A DNA stretch of 64,000 nt from assembly GCF_040115645.1 (NCBI RefSeq), contig NC_089565.1:434001-498000 (forward strand), written 5' to 3'. The notes beneath the pieces were generated by a model, which ran no database searches, was not told the DNA's origin, and was given only the letters and a program-made list of their open reading frames with translations. Made by a program: the position numbers and the translations under genes. Of the stretch, positions 10,443 to 22,815 are shown in pieces (within the stretch, counting starts at the first letter, position 1; every line of letters begins with the position of its first letter). The DNA comes from Euwallacea fornicatus (lineage: Eukaryota > Arthropoda > Insecta > Coleoptera > Curculionidae).

Positions 10443-11589
10443 TGGGGACCAGAGATCCCAAACCTTTTTTTGAGGCAAGGATAGTTGAAGTTTCACAGAA
10501 TTTCTTATTATATATATTTTTTATCTTTAAAAGTGGAAATACATATAGAACATTCGGTTTTTAAGAATTTTTTCTCGGAAATTACTGCGTCTGATTTGAA
10601 ATTTTGTGTAGTTATTGTTTGGCTAAAATAACTATAAAGTACTTTTTTTAATATGTTCTCATTCATGATAAAACAATGGCGACTGAAAATATATGTTTCA
10701 AAAATCTACGGTACGCTCTGGAGGTCGGCAAAAATCATCTGTAGCAGAAATACCAAAAAAAAAAATCATTAATTTATGGAAATACACTTTGTATGAACCT
10801 AAAAATTCTGAATATTCCGAAAATTCCAAAAAGGCAATGTTTAAAAAAAAGGTCATATTTTCTTAAGAAATTATTGTTGATCATTTTTTTAAGTCCTTAA
10901 ACAAGAAATATTCAAGAAGTTCATGCGAAGACCAATGAGACAATTTTATCAAAATTTTGAACGAAATTGGCCAAGTAGTTTTTCGAGTTATCGTGTATCG
11001 CGCGCGAAATTTCGGATTTCGAGAAAAACCCGTTTAAAGTTTTAAAGAAAGAAACGCCAAATTTAAGGGTTCAAACTTTCATTGACGTTTTGCGAATAGT
11101 TTTCTAAATACCTTTCAAGCAAATCTTTTCTTGACAAGTCTTTATATATCGTTAAAATGTTAATTTACATATCTTGCTGAAGAGGAGATGGATGGTTGTA
11201 TTCTTCCGGTTCAAACGGTTCCACTACTTCCACGCTCCGGCTGATCTGATGCCATAGCACTTTTAGCAAGAAATAATACAGAAGAAGAACCGAAACAGTT
11301 TCGCAGTTTTCGCAGAAAGAAAAAAATGATTTAAAAAGTTTTTTTCTATATGTATTTCCCTCCTTAATATCGTGTCTCTACATTAATTGCAATTTCTTGA
11401 TTTTTTATAATCAAAAATAATTATGTTTCTCATATGTTATTAAAAACGATTGCTTTTGTCTCTTTTACAATAATCAAGAGATAGTTCACTTTTTATGGCC
11501 GTTTCAAATTCTGATTTTTACTCTTGAAGGATTTGGATTGGTGGAGGAAAACAGAAGCGACATTGTTTTTTGGTACATAATTATTATAC
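10443..11589. other. Intergenic, no gene seen
   Basis: AT-rich sequence without a supported frame. The stretch 10920-11040 (gcgcgcgaaatttcgg, tcgagttatcgtg) has the look of an insect dispersed repeat, but I see no terminal repeats. Confidence 0.4.
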
Positions 11590-14227
11590 AGAGTGATTCA
11601 CGTAACTGTTTCATTAGAAACTTTTAGGCTTGTAATCATTTTAAATTTTTTATATTTTGCGATTAAACTAATATAGATACTCTATTTTGTTAAATATTTT
11701 GAAGGCCATAGTATTTCCGATTATACCGAAAGTTAAGGTCAACTACCTTACTTCAAATGGAACAACTGGTATAATTTTGCATATTTGGATCATAGGAATT
11801 AATCTGACTAAACTCTTATCAGATATTCCTATTCTAAACATAATCGTTTCGAAGATATTTTGATTTTAAAGAAAAATAATTCCAAAAGGCATTTCTTCAA
11901 AATGTAAAATTCTCAGCTATTATTGAAGCTGGCGTTATGAAAATTTATTGACATGTTAACCTGACATGGTAAATTAGGTTAACTAGAAAAGTTTTTACAA
12001 ATTTTATACAGGATCTCCAAAAAATAATGTCAAGTTTAGTGAACTTTGAAAGCGAAACAATAATTTATTTTAAATCAATGGCATTCTTCGTATATTTTTA
12101 CATGTTTAGGATCTAAATGTAGTTCTGAATCGATTTCTATTAAGTGTCACTATACATAAAACTAACGCTTTTGCTATAATTTTGGATTTTTGATATTAGA
12201 CAATAATAATTTGAAATTTCTCAGATTGCTTTGAAATGAATATGGCTGTTTATTACTAAAACGCATTAAATGTAATTGTCAGTTTAATAAATTTGTTTAG
12301 CAGTTTAAAATCAATAACTTTAATAATTATTATATAATAGTAATACATATTTTAAATGTATTCTTTATTCATGGAAAATGTAACAAAAACACCGCGAATT
12401 TAGGAAATTCGAGTCAAATTTTAAATTGGAATAAAATTTAATTAATACAAATTTTCTATGTGACCCCTATTAACTTCTTAATACTTAAAAATGAGTTTTT
12501 TAATTTTATGTTGAGTCACTTTATTAATTGTAACGGGGTAAAATTCTTCAAAAACTACTCAAATTCAATCACAAATATGTGCTTTGCTTTCTATGGAAAC
12601 TTCATAAACGTCAGATTTTACATGACCCCATGAAAAGAAATTTAGGGGCGTCAAGTCGGGTGATCTTGGCGGCTATTTCCATGGTCCGTTTTGTCCGATT
12701 CACCAGTCTTCAAATGTCTGATTCATCTCTTCATAAATTTCATGGAAAGAATGGTATTGCACTGTCCATTTGGCATTAAATAGTCTACAGAATATTAAGA
12801 GATAAAGTGTCCAAAAAGTTGGAGACAATACCTTTTAAAAGTTGTTAAAAGTTTAAATGTTATCTAAATATCTTAGTGTTTAAGATTTCGTCATAAATAA
12901 AATATCTTGATGACGGGCCTCTTTGAATATTCAAGGATTTTCTTTTATTCAATAATGAAGATTTCTTCTGTTTATAAGCCCCCCTTTTGTGAATTTTGCT
13001 TCATCTGTCTATATTATATTTAATAAAATTGAGGGACCTGCCTGAATATGAACAAGCACCAATTCACCATATTCTATTCTTTTAACTTTGTCTTCATGTC
13101 TAAAAGCCTGTAAAATGTTATAGGAATAAGGATGCATTTTATGTATCTTTAGAATCCTCTAGATTGATGAATATGATAAATCTGTAAAAATTGTTAATTG
13201 GAGATAAACAATTACAATCATCAATATCAATAAGAGTACCAACCTAAATCATTAGAAGCAGTTTGAAGAGAAAAATTTGGATTTGCATTAAAATGTCCTA
13301 AACCAATGGTCTAGAATAAGAATTTTTAGTTGCAATTTTCCATGTCTTAAAAATGTAATTTCAATTTCCTAACTTTGTTCTTCGTGATTTTCGGAAGATG
13401 CGGATGTCTTTTGTTAAATACGCACAGCAAATTTCCTCCAAAACTTTGTTACACTCTCCGTAAATAAAGAATAAATTTAAAATATTACTCATTGAGTAAT
13501 TATTTTTAAATTTAATGATTCTAAACTGCTGAACAAATTTATTAAACTGATAATTACATTTAATGTGTTTTAGCAAGAAGCCGCCATATTCTTTCGAAAG
13601 CCGAATAAGATATTTCGAATTATTATTGTCTAATGTTAAAAAATCGCAAATTATAGCAGAAGCGTTAATTTTAGGTATAGGGACACTTAATAAAAATCGA
13701 TTCAGAATTACATTTAGATTCTAGACATGTTAAAATATACGGAGTGTTATTATCAAAATAAGGGGCTTTTTTGCTTGTAATTTTGAAAATTTTACATTAT
13801 TTTTTGGGGACCCTGTATAATATTTATAGAAACTTTTCTAGTTAACTTCTAACTAATCTACCATGTCTGATTGACATGTCAAGAAATTTTCATAAGTCCA
13901 GCTTCATATTTTGAAGACATTGTGCTTTAGAAAAAAAATTCTTTTGAATAAAAATATCTTCTAAACGGTTAATTTGAGGAATAGAGATATCTAATAAGAA
14001 TTTAATCAGGTTAATTCCTAGATTTCAAAAATGCAATAATACACCAATTGTTCCATTTGAAATAAGAAAATTGACATTGACTTCAGATGTAATCGGAAGT
14101 AGTGTGACTTTAAAAATATTTTTAAAAAATAGAGTGTATCTGTATTAGTTTAACCAAAAAATATGAAAAAATATAAATAGCTACGAGTCCAAAAGTTTCT
14201 AATTAAACAGTGATGTAAATCACCCGG
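11590..14227 (-). mobile_element. Mariner-like element with ~0.8-kb inverted arms
   Basis: A TA-flanked element of 2638 bp. The left end cagagtgattcacgtaactg pairs with the right end as ccgggtgatttacatcactg on the other strand. Similarity continues inward with scattered differences for roughly 800 bp per arm (about 11590-12400 and 13415-14227). The right arm contains the start of the minus-strand transposase (YGECNK motif), and its degraded mirror (tttattcatggaaaatgtaac, read in pieces) is present in the left arm. Arm divergence suggests an old insertion. Confidence 0.7.
12560..13492 (-). pseudogene. Degraded DD41D-type mariner transposase
   Basis: Minus-strand fragments in several frames keep family signatures in order: YGECNKVLEEICCAYL near the start (ATG about 13492), HPYSYNILQAFRHED and TDEAKFTKGG in the middle (about 13150-12970), and PPRSPDLTPLNFFSWGH near 12660-12610. 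Many stops and frameshifts separate them. The mid-protein fragment between about 12930 and 12790 is not readable. Family: IS630-Tc1-mariner, of the type seen several times in this window. Confidence 0.65.
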
Positions 14228-15884
14228 TATAGCTCGTAGAAGTTCTTGCAGTATGATATATCTAATATTATATAATAAAATTTTTATGCGGATTCCATTA
14301 CGCGTTTATAGAGTAAGAAGTATTTAGATTATCAATTTATTAGTTTTAAAAATAATCATTTCTAACTTAATTTTTTTACAATCGAACTTGTTAATTTTTT
14401 GTTTATACTTGCAAATACGAATTTATACTGTACATTTAATAAATTTCTTCTATTTTTGCATGCAACAAAGGTGAGGTAATAATAACATGTTTGTAAATTC
14501 AGTATTTTACTTTATTCTATTTGCTGGAAAAGCAAGTATTTATTATTGAGTATTTATCAAAAATTTTGCAACAAAATGAGTATCAGAACAGGGTAATAGG
14601 TTAACAATTTAATTCAAATTTATAGGTACAAGGTAAATAAATTATCTTTTTCCTTTCACATGCCGTTTTGATTACGGTTGATATAAATTTTATGAGAATT
14701 TTAGCAGCGGCTCGCATAGGATTCAAAATGTTGAAGTCCTTGTGGCAATATAACGATTTCAAAACGAACTTCTCTGGTTTTCGCTCTGGATGTTTTATTT
14801 TGTTTTGGGCATTTTTTGGATTGTTTGGTGTCAAGAATATAACAGTTTTGTAAAGCAAGTTGTAGCGTACGCTGCAATAAATGCATTGCAATTTTTTTAT
14901 ACATATTATAAATAATAAATTAGTGTTAGCTTGAAGTTTTTCTGAAATACTTTACGTAAAAATATCTTTTAGCCAGCAGCCACACTATAAATTTCACGTT
15001 TATTGTTGTACTTTTTTGTTTAAATAAATAATATATTTTGTAATAGTTTTTTAATTAATCTCTACTAGTATTGATGATCGAATTCAATAACCTTTTAAAT
15101 TCTGACCCGGATGAAACTCGGTACGTAAGTAGGCCATAGAAGAAATCGTGATAAGTCAAGTTATATGAGATTGGTGGATAATTATAATTTACTTTTGTTT
15201 ACAGAGCGTCAATTTGAAAATTTCATGCCCTTACTGCCTCGATTTTCTTATCAAGGGAACACAAATTTCATGTAAAATTCACTGTGTTTCTTTCAACATT
15301 TTACCTTGCAGAATCAGTCTCTCAAATATTTTATATGGTAAATCGAGGTTAAGTGACACATCATTCCAAAATACTTTTCATTTCGAAATGATGTTTGTGA
15401 ACATTTTGATACCTCATTTGTTACATTTGACTGCTGCAATAAACGAATTTACTTACATATTAACTTCTTGTTTGTTGAGATGACTGTCGAAACAGAAGAT
15501 GCATTAATCACTCGAGCAAATGTTTATGAATTTTATAAATTTTCTCAGTTCTTCAAAAGAAATATCTATGTAGAATATTAATTTTTGTTGCGTTTCGATA
15601 AATTGTTATATTACCTTGCATGGAAAATAATATTTATCCACCTGTGATACTGGTCGATGTTGATCGGTACATATTCAAATTATTTAAAAGTTATTGCTAC
15701 AATTCGTATGTAGCTAGTAGCAGTAATTTTAAAAATGGCACACGCAATTCAGTAAAAAAATTAGATTATTTTTATTTGTGGTACGCAAGGCAGGTGCGCA
15801 ACGTCCGCGGAAGTATTAATGCTAGAAATCCTAATTCTAATGTGAGTTACACATATCTTTTAGACTTACCACACAGTTGAAATC
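14228..15884. other. Intergenic, no supported gene
   Basis: AT-rich. Short frames at 14668-14853 and 15620-15880 have no recognisable domain, no convincing start context and no splice support. I do not call them. Confidence 0.4.
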
Positions 15885-17100
15885 TGAAACAAAATAAATA
15901 AATAATAATTCCCGAAAAAATTTCTGAAAATTTCTAAAACAGTTTGAGATTTCAATTAATTTCAACTTTAAACAGACTCGTACACACGTGTTGGGAAAAA
16001 CCCCAACATAAATCAGCGTTATCGCTGGGCACCAATTAGGCCCTAAAGACGTTGGAACAATCCCTAATAGATCTGCTGCATTGCACCCCGCGATGCAGCA
16101 CTTACCCTCACGTGCTTAAACTCGGCCACCGTGATGGCACTGGTTCCTTGAACTATCGCTGTCCCGATTTATGGGGGGCACCAGATAAATCTGTCAAGGG
16201 AACCAGAGAGCCACATCTGGGCTTTGACCGTGGAGACTCTTAGGAAAAAAACTTTCCACAAGAACTAGGGGGCGGTGTCAGTCGGGATTGGTCAAGATCT
16301 TATCGTGGTGATCTCCCTCCAACCCCACCATCCCTGGGATGCAAAAAATCTAGGAGTCCCAAAAAACATTCTCTCCAAGACAGTACTCGCAAACTCTCTC
16401 TCACTCTCCCTCTCTCCCGTTTCTTGGACACTTCTCGATCCCTGAGCTCGGAACCCTATCAAACCTCTCTCACAACATTAGCTCAATCTCTACTCTGTAA
16501 CTCTTTTACAAGTCACCCTTCAACCTTTATACGTATCATTCTCAGATTTCAGGCAACCCAATAACGACTCTGTAAAATATATATATAAAAAGTGTATATA
16601 AAGTTGTAAATCGTAGTGTAACTTAGAGTGATATCTGTAGTGTAAAGTAAATTACTTAATTCGTGCTACGGAGTTTGTCTTCCCCGAACCCTTGAACCCC
16701 GTTTACAATCAATTGACGCATCAGCGTCTGGTCCTTCGAATCAATAACTCACACCAGCAAAATAGGAGATACCTCTTCGGGTGCCTGGTGAGGCAGTCGA
16801 TTCTGTTAGGCAGTGACTAAAAGCCTCTGGCCTAAACAACACGTGAAACCTAAAGCATAAAAAAATCAGTTTTAATTCGTGAAAGAAAAACTGCATCATT
16901 CCGGAAGAAAATCAATATTAATTTTCGAGAATAATTCGTTATTAAGTCCAGAAACTATTAAAAAATATCTTTGAAACAGCTATAGTTTCGAATTAATTTC
17001 AACTTGAACCAGGGGCATACTCAATTCAAACCTGAAACACAAAAAAAATTTAATGCTTGAAAAACAAACTGAACATTTTTGAAAGAGTTCGTGTTGCGAT
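15885..17100. repeat. Imperfect tandem repeat (units ~180-200 bp)
   Basis: Segments sharing gaaaca...ttcaattaatttcaactt and then tgaaac...cataaaaaaa recur around 15932 and 16975. If the solo LTR and one target copy are removed, the two units sit roughly 185 bp apart. A third, more diverged unit may start near 15880. No coding content was seen. Confidence 0.5.
15989..16838 (+). mobile_element. Solo LTR (850 bp)
   Basis: It begins TGTTGGG and ends CCTAAACA. It is flanked by perfect 5-bp duplicates acacg at 15984-15988 and 16839-16843. It is markedly more GC-rich than its surroundings, has a CT-rich tract near 16381-16430 and a TATA-like tatatataaaaag near 16580. No internal region or second LTR is present, so it is the product of LTR-LTR recombination. 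It is unrelated to the BEL LTR above. The strand is taken from the TATA position. Confidence 0.8.
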
Positions 17101-17276
17101 ATTATTCTTAGACTTTCAATTAAAATTCTAATTACGTCGTTCTCACTGAGGTGACAAAACTTAACTGTAAACCACAGGAAACAACAATCATAACTCACCC
17201 CCGAGCACCAAACGCGTGAGCCAGAATCACCTCAGCAACATCCACTTAAATACCCACCCAATACTACATCCACGAA

Positions 17277-17417
17277 ATGGTGGCTACTAACGGGGTACCT
17301 CGCGAATCTTTAGAATCTTTAGAACAAAAGAAACCGATTTTTTCGATTATTGTTAGTGCAACGCGCATTACAAATATCTTGTTTATCACCGCGCTAGTTA
17401 AGCTCTTTTGTGAACAA
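17277..17417 (+). CDS. Possible first coding exon of an unknown gene
   Basis: ATG in a good context (cgaaATGG) opens 47 codons, MVATNGVPRESLESLEQKKP followed by a hydrophobic stretch near residues 21-42, and stops exactly at a consensus donor (caa|gtaagtg). The 110 bp upstream is unusually C-rich for the region, as a 5' UTR can be. I do not recognise the protein and found no partner exon, so this is a candidate only. Confidence 0.3.
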
Positions 17418-18574
17418 GTAAGTGTTTTAAAAAAAAGAAAAATATATTTGTTAACAATAAACTACATCGATACGAAGCAAACATCGGTAAAAGAATTCCC
17501 TGAGATCTAGCACGTAACCTATTTATTCAAAGAAAATGCATTATAACCACAAGTAACTTAGAGTATGCAGTTAGTGTCCTATAACTTAATGCGTGCGGTT
17601 TATTGTTTTAGAACTCGGTAACATTCGAGTAAATCATTTACAATGTGATATCGGTACGATCTGCCCTTCGTAAAGGTACTGCTGATCGGTCTTGAAAACG
17701 ATACGCATGATTCCAGATTTAATAAAATTTGAAAAAGGTGCGAATTCAGGGTAGCAGTTTCATTATGCAAATACACCCCGACGGAATGAAAAATACATTT
17801 CCTCTTTTATAGAGTGTCTGAAAACAATCAGACTTTTTCGGGAATGCCAAATGTCGGCAATAAACTATAACGAAAGGGTATCATAACCCTGGAAACTTTC
17901 CCATAATGGTGTCCCTTCAAGTAGTTTATTGCCGATAGAAAAGGGATTTGCACTGTAAAGATTTACCAAGAATCCCACTGCAGTACATCTGTGATGTTGG
18001 TTGCAATTAGCCATAGTCGTAGAAAAGGTTGTAAACCCTGGTGATTTAAAAAAAACCGACTAGAGGCAACCAAAGGACCAATCCCTGGTACCGCGGAGGA
18101 CGTCCAATTCCAGTAATTCAATAAAGGATCATTACCGTGTGACAAAGGAAGGGTAGTGGGAACTGACTGTTGAGGCTTCCACCCACTTTTTAGTCAGTTC
18201 ACACTAGACCTCATCAGAGATTAACAATTCGGAAAAGGTCAAAATTTGCCCTTGAAATCATCAGACACCAATCACTTGTCAACACCTTTAAACTAAGAAC
18301 TTTGTTAATATATAAATTCAAAAAGTCAATCAAGCAATTCAGTTTAACTCAGTTTCTTTCGGTCTGACAAAAACGAGAGTGGTCCTTCGGAAACAAAAGG
18401 TTTAAAACCAGCCGCGGAAGCAGAACCCACTAACTACTACATTGTCCAGGGGAATTACATAAATCCCCCCAAGACATAGAGAACTTGATCAAAAAAGAAG
18501 TCAGAAAGTTTTCGACAACAATACTAACTTAAAATTTCATACCTCCTGTTCATGAAATCATAAATGAAATATAC
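17418..18574. other. Non-coding; contains a 14-bp inverted repeat
   Basis: No gene seen. tcggcaataaacta (17854-17867) is perfectly inverted at 17922-17935, leaving a 54-nt loop. The segment 17940-18480 is less AT-rich and LTR-like in texture, but I could not find paired ends or a target duplication. Confidence 0.35.
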
Positions 18575-19190
18575 AGGGTGGTCATTTAGTGCGGTCTCGG
18601 AAGATTACGGCTAAACAATTTAATATTTCGAATTTCTTTTTTTGCGTTATATAGAACTCGATTATGGGTACATTCTAAAATTGTTTTCGTTTTATACAGG
18701 GTGTTCTAAATAAATGAAAAATATCAAAGTTATGTTTTTTTAAATAGGACACCCCATATATTAATATCGTTTTAGATTTTTTGAGAAAAATAAATGTAAG
18801 TTTCATTAAGGTTTACTTGTCCTAAATCTTAAGGATTTCATATTTAACGGAACGCTTTCGAGCAACTCACGAAGTACGGTCCAATAACTCTTGTTGGCAT
18901 AATTTCCTATTATGCCCATCCACATGTTGGTAGAAAACTGATGTTGGTTGGACTTCTTAAATGTTCTATGAGGATTTTGGTCGCTCTAAATATGACTATT
19001 ACGGCTATTAAAGTAACCTTCTATAAACAAATCAATGCAATATGAAACTATGAGCATTGTTTAACATTTTAACAATTTTTTGTCTTGTATCTTTACGACT
19101 CATTTCTGGATAAATATGCAAAATTACTTAACTTATCACCCTTTATAACCTCCTAAAGTTTGATAAAATGTTCCTGAGACACCCTGTATA
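18575..19190. repeat. Mariner-type terminal motifs, unpaired or nested
   Basis: tatacaggGTGgtc near 18575, tatacagggtgttc near 18695 with its mirror gacaccccatata near 18763, and gacaccctgtata near 19185. The inner pair may be a minimal MITE of about 70 bp. The outer motifs do not share enough sequence to be called one element. Confidence 0.35.
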
Positions 19191-19203
19191 ATGTGCTGAA
19201 AAT

Positions 19204-19385
19204 TCCCCCACAGAATCCTGACATAAACCCTATCGAAAAAAAAACAAAAATAAAAAGGAATTTAAAAAGATCATTCTTGTTGCATGGGAGGAAATGGCAC
19301 CTAATTATACAATGAAATGAATCCAATCAATGCCACGACGACTTCAGGTCAGTATCGACTCCCAGGGAAACTCCACGAAATATTA
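19204..19385 (+). pseudogene. Tc1 transposase C-terminal remnant
   Basis: The frame starting at PPQNPDINPIEKK runs into ILVAWEEMAPNYTMK, a stop, then IQSMPRRLQV, the typical end of a DD34E Tc1 transposase. The N-terminal two thirds is missing. The break falls where the mariner-type motif gacaccctgtata precedes it, suggesting an insertion into the old Tc1. Confidence 0.7.
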
Positions 19386-20979
19386 AAGTTGAACTTAACG
19401 TATATTTTCAACTATATTGCGTGTTTATTAATATGCTGCACGCTCAATTTTGTGTCACAGTTTAAGAATTTATAATTAGAATTTGGTGTATTAATTCTCT
19501 ATTTTGAAAAATATTGAAATGTTTTGTTAACTTTTATGATCTAAAATAAAATATAAATCAATGTTGACAATAAAAACGCCTAAATTTGTTGATCTCAGAT
19601 GATTATTTCAAGAATTGTAGCATTTTACCATATGTACGCTCAATTTTGTAAGTAACTGTGCATGGTGATATTTTTAAATATGCTAGATTTAGAATAAGGT
19701 TCTCCACTGCATACCAAAGTCCTCGTAGCTCAAAGTGACCCTACACTAGTTTCGCATATTCAAAATTCCTAAAAGTGGCTGCTTACGTATGTTTTTATTT
19801 TATTTTTTTGTATAAAATGGAGAATCCAGTTATTTACAAAATTTAATTTTATAGACTTAGCAACATAAAAGCGAGATTAATGTTTGTTGTCGCTCTCTTA
19901 TTAAAATGCGAGAGTTAGCGTCTAAGATAAACATGAGGAAGAATTCTGTGAATTACAAATGTGGCAAGACTTTCGAGAATATAAAAAATAGCATATAATA
20001 TCTGAGTTTTTCAATACGAAAGTAAAAAAATATATTATTTGGTTTTGACGCTATTTACAGACAAAATTATTTTATTAACAAAAAAAGCTTGTCGCTACAT
20101 CTATATTTGCGTTATTATAAATTGAGCTCTCTATGTACTATTTCTAAATAACCATAATTCTAAATACGTGTATTACACAGTAAAAAAACAAAGATTTCGA
20201 ACTACATCGAAAACATAATCAAAGTTATACAAAATTTTAATCTCTACATGCGGAAGTCTTAAGATTGATATGATTAATTTGCCTACTTTAGGGGCTAATT
20301 GTTAGTACGTCGTCAAACTTTTCCATATAATTTGCATAGCAACATTACAATTGAGGCTGGGTGTGGCACGGACAATTGTCGTTTATCGAAATTACTTTAT
20401 TGTATAATAATTCAGCCATTAATTGTTGACACGCAAAATTAACTTGTGTATCCGTAACTCAAATTTTACATTGTACATTTACGTTTATGCTAGAAACGAA
20501 TTTCAGTGTCCTCTACGTGGTGGCTTTAGACATTATGGCGGTTTTTACTGGATTGTTTGATTCGATACGGAATGCAATAACATGGACAAAGATAACTTTT
20601 TACACGCGTGTACTACAATACCAAGGGTCATATACGAAAAAAAAAAGAAAATATTCAGTTAAAGATAGAAATTGTTGTTAGATTAATATTATTTAAATTT
20701 TTAATTATTTTCTACAGAGCGTGCATAGTTTTTTCTGTTTACCAAAACAGTATGTTGCTTCGAAAGGTTTAGATTAGTTTAGGTCACCATATTTCAGTCA
20801 ATGAATATTTTGCTTCTAGTATATCTAAAAATTCTAGAATTTTAAACGTTAAACAATAGCCAGCAACATTTTAAAAAAGCAGGTACATCCAATTTTTAAT
20901 TAAACATGCTGTATTTATTGCATTAGTAGAATTGCAGTTTGAAAAAGATGAAAATATTGTAGATACTTTTATGTATATA
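19386..20979. other. Intergenic, nothing recognised
   Basis: AT-rich. The phrase acgctcaattttgt occurs twice (19440 and 19636) and may be Tc1 terminal direct repeats belonging to the remnant before it. No gene seen. Confidence 0.35.
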
Positions 20980-21341
20980 TAGGGTGTCCCATTTAAAACC
21001 GTGATTGAAAATTACTCAAAAACGGTACGTTGTATGAAGAATAGTTTCAAACTACAGTTGTCTGGTGAAGAGGGAGACATGTCATGGAGATAGTGACTTT
21101 TAGCCAAAACGGCATTTTAAGGTTATTTCAAGGGCAACTTTTTCCCAAATGGCCACCCCGTATTTCTGGTACCTATACTTGTAGACCATCAAAAAATGAA
21201 TATTTTTTATTTGAACAATTTTTTTATTAAACGTTTTGCTGCAGTTATCTTTGAGTTTTTTCCAATTTTTAAGAAAAGTTTTGCTATAAATATTCTGCTT
21301 AACACGCATAATAATTCTTCTATCTATAAAAAGTTATTTTT

Positions 21342-22370
21342 ATGGAAAAAATCTTAAATTTCTTCTTGTTACAGCCTACCTTGTTTATAATAAGGTCTAC
21401 AGGAAATCGATCATCTTTTTTCCACAATGAATCTGATTTTTTGTGTGAAATGATACAAAAATTGTTCTTTTCATTACGAAATTCAATAATTGAAAGGGAT
21501 CGCTACACTTTGGATAAAAAATTAGAAATGGTTTTTATTTATGAAGGGACTGAAAGAACGCTCCCCAAATGCAACACTTGAAGGCAATCAAATAGCAGCT
21601 TTTGCAGTAGTTGCCTTCGATCCTAATGCAAGTTATCGTTAAATTGCTGCTGACTCGAAAATATCAAAGACAAGTGATAAAAAAATTTTGAAGTTGAATA
21701 AATACCATCCTTACCACATTTCTTTACATCACGAATTTCATAGAACTGATTTTGAAAACCGAGTCAATTTCTTTAATTTGACAAGGCAGCAATTAAATCA
21801 AAATACAAATTTCTTCTCCAACGTTTTGTTTTCGGACGAATCCACATTCACAAACCATGGTTCAGTGAATCGCCATAATCTGCATTTTTGGCGTGCTGTA
21901 AACCCACATTGGCTTAGAGAAGTTGTAGATCAAAGACCATGCTCAGTGAATGTATTTTGCGGTATTATTGGGGAATACTTAATTAGATCTAGTTTCATTG
22001 AAGGAAACTTGAATGGAGAAATGTTAAGCAATTTGTTGCGTAATAAATTTTTTCAAATTGTTAGAAAACGTTCCACTTACTATTAGACAGGTGATGTGGT
22101 ATCAACATGACGGCTGTCCAGGCCATTTTCATAGAATGTCTCGTGAGGTTCTCAATGAAATGTATCTAGATCAATGGATTGGACAGGACGGTCCAGTGAC
22201 TTGACTTCCTAGGTCGCCTGATCTTACTTCATCAGATTTTTTAAAAGACAAAGTTTATGCAGACGACATGAAAAGGAGAGTTGAAAATGCGTGCCAATTG
22301 ATAAACAGAGAAATATTGCGCAAAGTAAACAATACTTTTCAAGTAAGAGTTAAGACGTGTTTGGAGTAGG
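21342..22370 (+). pseudogene. DD41D mariner transposase, defective (copy 1)
   Basis: Pieces in order: an N-terminal frame at 21342-21581, a broken helix-turn-helix stretch, then 132 codons (21688-22086) with HPYHISLHHEF, LFSDESTFTNHG (first catalytic Asp), NVFCGIIGEYLI, and in another frame WYQHDGCPGHF (second Asp) and PRSPDLTSSDF (third Asp, 41 residues later by my count). Stops after RKRSTYY and inside PVT*LPRS, plus frameshifts, inactivate it. The same lesions occur in the copy at 58.7-59.7 kb. Confidence 0.85.
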
Positions 22371-22454
22371 AAGGACACTTTTTTTAACATTTGCTTCCAT
22401 AAGTTTCTCAAATCAGGATTTTAAATTAATTTTTTTTTCACAGAAATAATTTTT

Positions 22455-22815
22455 TTTTATTAGATAGGATTGTGTTGAATTATGGACACCCAAACCCTGA
22501 GTTTCGACCCTAAACTATTAATGGCACATCGTTGTTTCTTCTTTCATTATTGCATATACATTTCTGGAGAATAACACATACCATGTGTGAAACTTAAGTA
22601 TGGTATTGATGGCTTTAGGGTGCCTTTTGTTATATATATCTATTAGGTGATAAGGGTTACTCTCAGGAACAAGAAACACGATATTATGTTTTTCAGTCTT
22701 GCCTAGGCTTGCTTTCCGAGTGGTCTTAAGATATAATATACGAATATAATAATAAAATATAAAACTTTTCTTTTCTACAACCCATATACCCAACAGATTG
22801 TTATGAGTTTTAACC
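22455..22815. other. Unidentified ~360-bp insert inside mariner copy 1
   Basis: Absent from the otherwise near-identical copy at 58-60 kb. On the minus strand it carries most of a 102-codon frame (22518-22826), including ESNPYHLIDIYNKRHPKA. I do not recognise the frame and see no terminal repeats, so the limits are approximate. Confidence 0.45.

Noticed and set aside
16729..16745. tggtccttcgaatc as a primer-binding site inside the 16-kb block
   Set aside because: It lies inside the LTR defined by the acacg duplicates, so it is not adjacent to an LTR end.
15989..16838. GC-richer block suspected to be rDNA
   Set aside because: No rRNA signature. TG/CA ends and 5-bp duplicates show a solo LTR.
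18139..18480. Possible second LTR (tgtgacaaagg...)
   Set aside because: No matching 3' end or target duplication found.
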